A stretch of DNA of 64,000 nucleotides from Candidatus Gastranaerophilales bacterium (lineage in GTDB: Bacteria; Cyanobacteriota; Vampirovibrionia; Gastranaerophilales; Gastranaerophilaceae). Below the pieces are notes generated by a model. That model was not told where the DNA came from and did not search any database. It saw only the letters and a list, made by a program, of their open reading frames with translations. Both the position numbers and the translations under genes were made by a program. Positions 62,083 to 64,000 of this stretch are shown piece by piece. The stretch is from contig CALVEH010000004.1 in the NCBI GenBank assembly GCA_944326545.1, positions 206,484 through 270,483 of the forward strand, given 5' to 3'. The stretch's first letter is position 1. Each line of letters starts with the position of its first letter.

Positions 62083-62502
62083 CTATTTTTTATCAACAAC
62101 AACTTTTTTATACATGTTGTTGTGTGGTGCGTTGTTGCTCATTTTAATAATTTTTTCTAACGCAAATTTCAGAGGATTTGCGTTTTTTGGAGACTCAAAA
62201 ATTGTAACTTTTGATTGTTTGTAATCATCAAAAGTCTTTGCTACTGCAACATTTGACTTAGGGGAAAATCTTGTAAAGCTAACAAGCGGGAACCCTTTTG
62301 GGGTTTTGCCTATATCAACTCTGAGCCTTGTTTGCAAATATGCACTGTCAATGTTTTTTCTTGCTTGGTTGAGTTTGTCAAATTTTCCGTGTTCAACAGC
62401 GTAGTTTGCAACAAGTTTTAATGACTCACTGTTTAAAAATTTGGCTTTAAAATTTTGTTTGCAATTGCTTTTATAATTGTTATTATTGTTTGTTATTTTC
62501 AT
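62083..62502 (-). CDS. Lineage-specific hypothetical with NFKAK leader motif
   Basis: The 139 residues begin MKITNNNNNYKSNCKQNF-KAKF: an Asn-rich leader ending in the N-F-K-A-K motif, then a helical, basic domain (LVANYAVEHGKFDKLNQARKNIDSAYLQTRLRVDIGKTPKGFPLVSFTRF). No family is recognised. A family A repeat starts 8 bases upstream of the gene. Confidence 0.7.
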   Translation of the reverse strand: MKITNNNNNYKSNCKQNFKAKFLNSESLKLVANYAVEHGKFDKLNQARKNIDSAYLQTRLRVDIGKTPKGFPLVSFTRFSPKSNVAVAKTFDDYKQSKVTIFESPKNANPLKFALEKIIKMSNNAPHNNMYKKVVVDKK

Positions 62503-62510
62503 ATTTTTTA

Positions 62511-62747
62511 TTTAATCTAGTGTCGCAGTTGTCGCCTCGAACCTTCGAGCCGCCACTGCTCACCTTTTCAAGGTGACACTCACCTACACTTAACTTCGTT
62601 AAGTTTCGGAGACAGGCTCACTAGCATCGCCACAGCTCTGCTGTTCGCTTTGTCCAAAAATTCGTTCACGTCTTCCTCTCGCAAAAACTGACATTTAGTC
62701 AGCTTTTGTTCGGCAGAGTGCTCCTTATCACGAATTTTTCTCGGACA
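62511..62747 (-). repeat. Repeat family A, long form
   Basis: A 237-base copy nearly identical to the one at 38348-38584, in the same relative order of modules. Its first 20 bases form the end of the coding region of the neighbouring gene at 62728-63072. Confidence 0.87.
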
Positions 62748-63072
62748 ATTTTTGTTCCGCTTTTTGTATATTGTATCTGTTAATTTTAATTTCTCTTATT
62801 AATTCTTTCATATTCTTTATTCTGTATTCGTAAGAGATAATCTTGTCAGACCAAAATTCTCTTTCCTTTGATGACATTACTGGTTTTAAATGTTGGTATA
62901 GCTTGTACAACTCACATTCAAGTTCTGAAATAGAGGCCTCATATTTTTCAACCTGTGTTTTTTCTTTTTTAGTAAGTTTTAACGTTACACCGGTATGTTC
63001 TTTTAACGGGCGTAAGTTTCTTCCTTCTGTATTTATTATAGGTGTAATCGTAGCAACTTTTTTGATATTCAT
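62728..63072 (-). CDS. Hypothetical coiled-coil protein ending in repeat A
   Basis: The 114-residue protein has a coiled-coil region (KYEASISELECELYKLYQHLKPVMSSKEREFWSDKIISYEYRIKNMKELIREI). Its last residues, SEKNS, and the TGA stop come from the TCCGAGAAAAATTCGTGA start of repeat A, so the original end may have been lost or extended. The start (MNIKKVATITPI) has CGGAGG upstream (AAACCTCCG on the plus strand). The function is unknown. Confidence 0.65.
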   Translation of the reverse strand: MNIKKVATITPIINTEGRNLRPLKEHTGVTLKLTKKEKTQVEKYEASISELECELYKLYQHLKPVMSSKEREFWSDKIISYEYRIKNMKELIREIKINRYNIQKAEQKLSEKNS

Positions 63073-63136
63073 TTTAACCTCCGATTATTTAAAACCGGAG
63101 GAAAAAATTTGTTGCTAAGCCAAAAAATAACAAATA

Positions 63137-63168
63137 AAAAACCGTCTCACAAAAGTAAGACGGTTTTT
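63137..63168. terminator. Bidirectional intrinsic terminator
   Basis: AAAAACCGTCT and AGACGGTTTTT with a 10-base loop, between the gene at 62728 and the EF-hand gene. Confidence 0.8.
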
Positions 63169-63186
63169 CAAGTTAAATAAATTCAA

Positions 63187-63741
63187 TTATGATTCATTTT
63201 TTGGGTACAAATTGTCGACCAAACTTGACGGTTCGCTGTCAGAATCACTGTCAGAATAAAATACGCTCATAGAGCTTGGTTTAAAAGATTGATATTCTGT
63301 TTTAAGTTTTTCTTCATCAGATTTTAAGCTAAATGCTTGTATCTCTGCATTTGTAACTCGCCCGTCTTTATTTGTATCGATTTGATTAAAATATGTTAAA
63401 ACATTACTCAACATATCACTGCCACCCATACCGCTTGAACAAAGCTGGCATAACTCTTGATAACTAAGGCCGTTTTGTGAAAGTTTTGAAGTAAGATTGC
63501 TCATATCATCAGAACTGATTTTGCCGTCGCCGTCTTTGTCTATAGCTGCAAAGTTAGAAGACAAAAATTGAGCAAATGTCGTATTGTAACCTAGTTGTTG
63601 CAATGCTGTGTTAGAAGGGTTTGTAATATCTTCTATTGTTAAGCCACCACTGTTGGAACTATTTTTGGCAAGAATAGAATAAGTATTTGACAAACCTGTT
63701 AAAGCATTTGCAAATAAAGCCTGACCATTCATTAATGTCAT
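63187..63741 (-). CDS. EF-hand protein
   Basis: The 184 residues carry two canonical 12-residue calcium loops: D68-K-D-G-D-G-K-I-S-S-D-D79 and D122-T-N-K-D-G-R-V-T-N-A-E133. The N-terminus MTLMNGQALFANALTGLSNT is weakly amphipathic and uncharged. The C-terminus ends in an acidic run (SDSDSDSEPSS). AGGAGATGTC precedes the start. No other domain is seen. It is alone, with terminators on both sides. Confidence 0.85.
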   Translation of the reverse strand: MTLMNGQALFANALTGLSNTYSILAKNSSNSGGLTIEDITNPSNTALQQLGYNTTFAQFLSSNFAAIDKDGDGKISSDDMSNLTSKLSQNGLSYQELCQLCSSGMGGSDMLSNVLTYFNQIDTNKDGRVTNAEIQAFSLKSDEEKLKTEYQSFKPSSMSVFYSDSDSDSEPSSLVDNLYPKNES

Positions 63742-63854
63742 AAGACATCTCCTTTACATAGTTTTGTGCATGTACAGTTTAATGTTTTTTTGACAAAAGT
63801 AAACCCTTTAATTGACGTATTTGGCTTAATTTGGCTCTTTAGAGCTACTTGCAC

Positions 63855-63888
63855 AAAAAAAGCCACCTGATATACTTCGGGCGGCTTT
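63855..63888 (-). terminator. Terminator of the gene entering from the right
   Basis: AAAGCCGCC and GGTGGCTTT (minus strand, one G-T pair) followed by seven T residues on the minus strand. Confidence 0.65.
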
Positions 63889-63924
63889 AATTCAAAATTA
63901 GGTTGCGTCATCTATTGTTATTGT

Positions 63925-64000
63925 TTATGAAAATACTTTGAATGTTCTTTCTATGTTTTTATCCATTATTTTCTTAACTGAATCAATTTCTGTATCACAA
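63925..64000 (-). CDS. 3' end of a gene running off the window
   Basis: The minus-strand frame ending at the TAA at 63927-63925 reads CDTEIDSVKKIMDKNIERTF and ends KVFS, followed by a terminator. Only 24 residues are visible. The amphipathic helix and the downstream terminator make it a likely real C-terminus. Confidence 0.45.
   Translation of the reverse strand, partial: CDTEIDSVKKIMDKNIERTFKVFS

Noticed and set aside
1..64000. tRNA or rRNA genes
   Set aside because: No cloverleaf with the conserved GGTTCGAATCC-like T-arm and no rRNA segment was recognised by eye.

Overview
The window looks like a contiguous piece of chromosome from an AT-rich, diderm-type, probably gut-associated bacterium. 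The gene set best fits the non-photosynthetic cyanobacterial relatives (Melainabacteria/Vampirovibrionia, order Gastranaerophilales). The hints are low GC, a meso-DAP MurE, flavin-dependent ThyX, RNase Y, a DUF151 nuclease, FliPQR/FlhB export-gate genes, many lineage-specific small proteins with a short N-terminal F-[KGS]-[AS]-K motif, and abundant dispersed intergenic repeats. The taxonomy is an inference from gene content, not from a marker search.

Layout: 1-7.3 kb holds the 3' end of tpiA, a composite repeat block, two orphan hypotheticals, a DedA protein, a GDP-mannose enzyme (manC) and speE. 7.4-12.6 kb holds murE, a class B PBP, rpsO and thyX. 12.6-17.8 kb (minus strand) is a seven-gene envelope-stress-like operon: J-domain protein, PspA, DUF4178, DUF350, two small membrane proteins and a membrane-anchored polyamine aminopropyltransferase. 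18-21.5 kb holds rny, ymdB and a PHP phosphatase. 21.5-25.1 kb holds a pilin-like protein, flhB copy 1, a FliA-like sigma factor and a histidine kinase. 25.7-31.2 kb holds the two-subunit serine dehydratase, an SLC45-like MFS transporter and a ROK glucokinase. 31.5-34.5 kb is fliP-fliQ-fliR-flhB (copy 2). 35-43.2 kb holds mscS, rsfS, a Cys-rich secreted protein, tsf, rpsB, a CoA-activase-like protein and asnS. 43.4-49.3 kb holds a structured RNA candidate, a sugar-binding lipoprotein/SBP, a FliO-like candidate, aroQ, a DUF151 nuclease and a DUF2142 membrane protein. 49.5-52.8 kb is a small phage-like locus with a CI/LexA-type repressor and a divergent promoter switch. 52.8-58.8 kb holds uvrC, a histidine kinase, a PAP2-like protein, ispA and rsgA. 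The last 5 kb holds an unusual radical SAM protein, a Fic protein, lineage-specific small proteins and an EF-hand protein.

The most striking observation is a mobile palindromic repeat (family A) that occurs both between genes and, twice, in frame inside the DUF2142 membrane protein gene, each time in a hydrophilic loop between membrane segments. It encodes the same peptide frame each time, resembling the Rickettsia palindromic elements. One further copy supplies the last codons and stop of a hypothetical gene, and another separates rpsB from tsf. Four other repeat families (B-E) fill most of the long gene-free stretches. Family B shows base-pair-compensating differences in a hairpin. The PspA/DUF350/DUF4178/polyamine-synthase operon and the compact repressor switch are the next most interesting systems.
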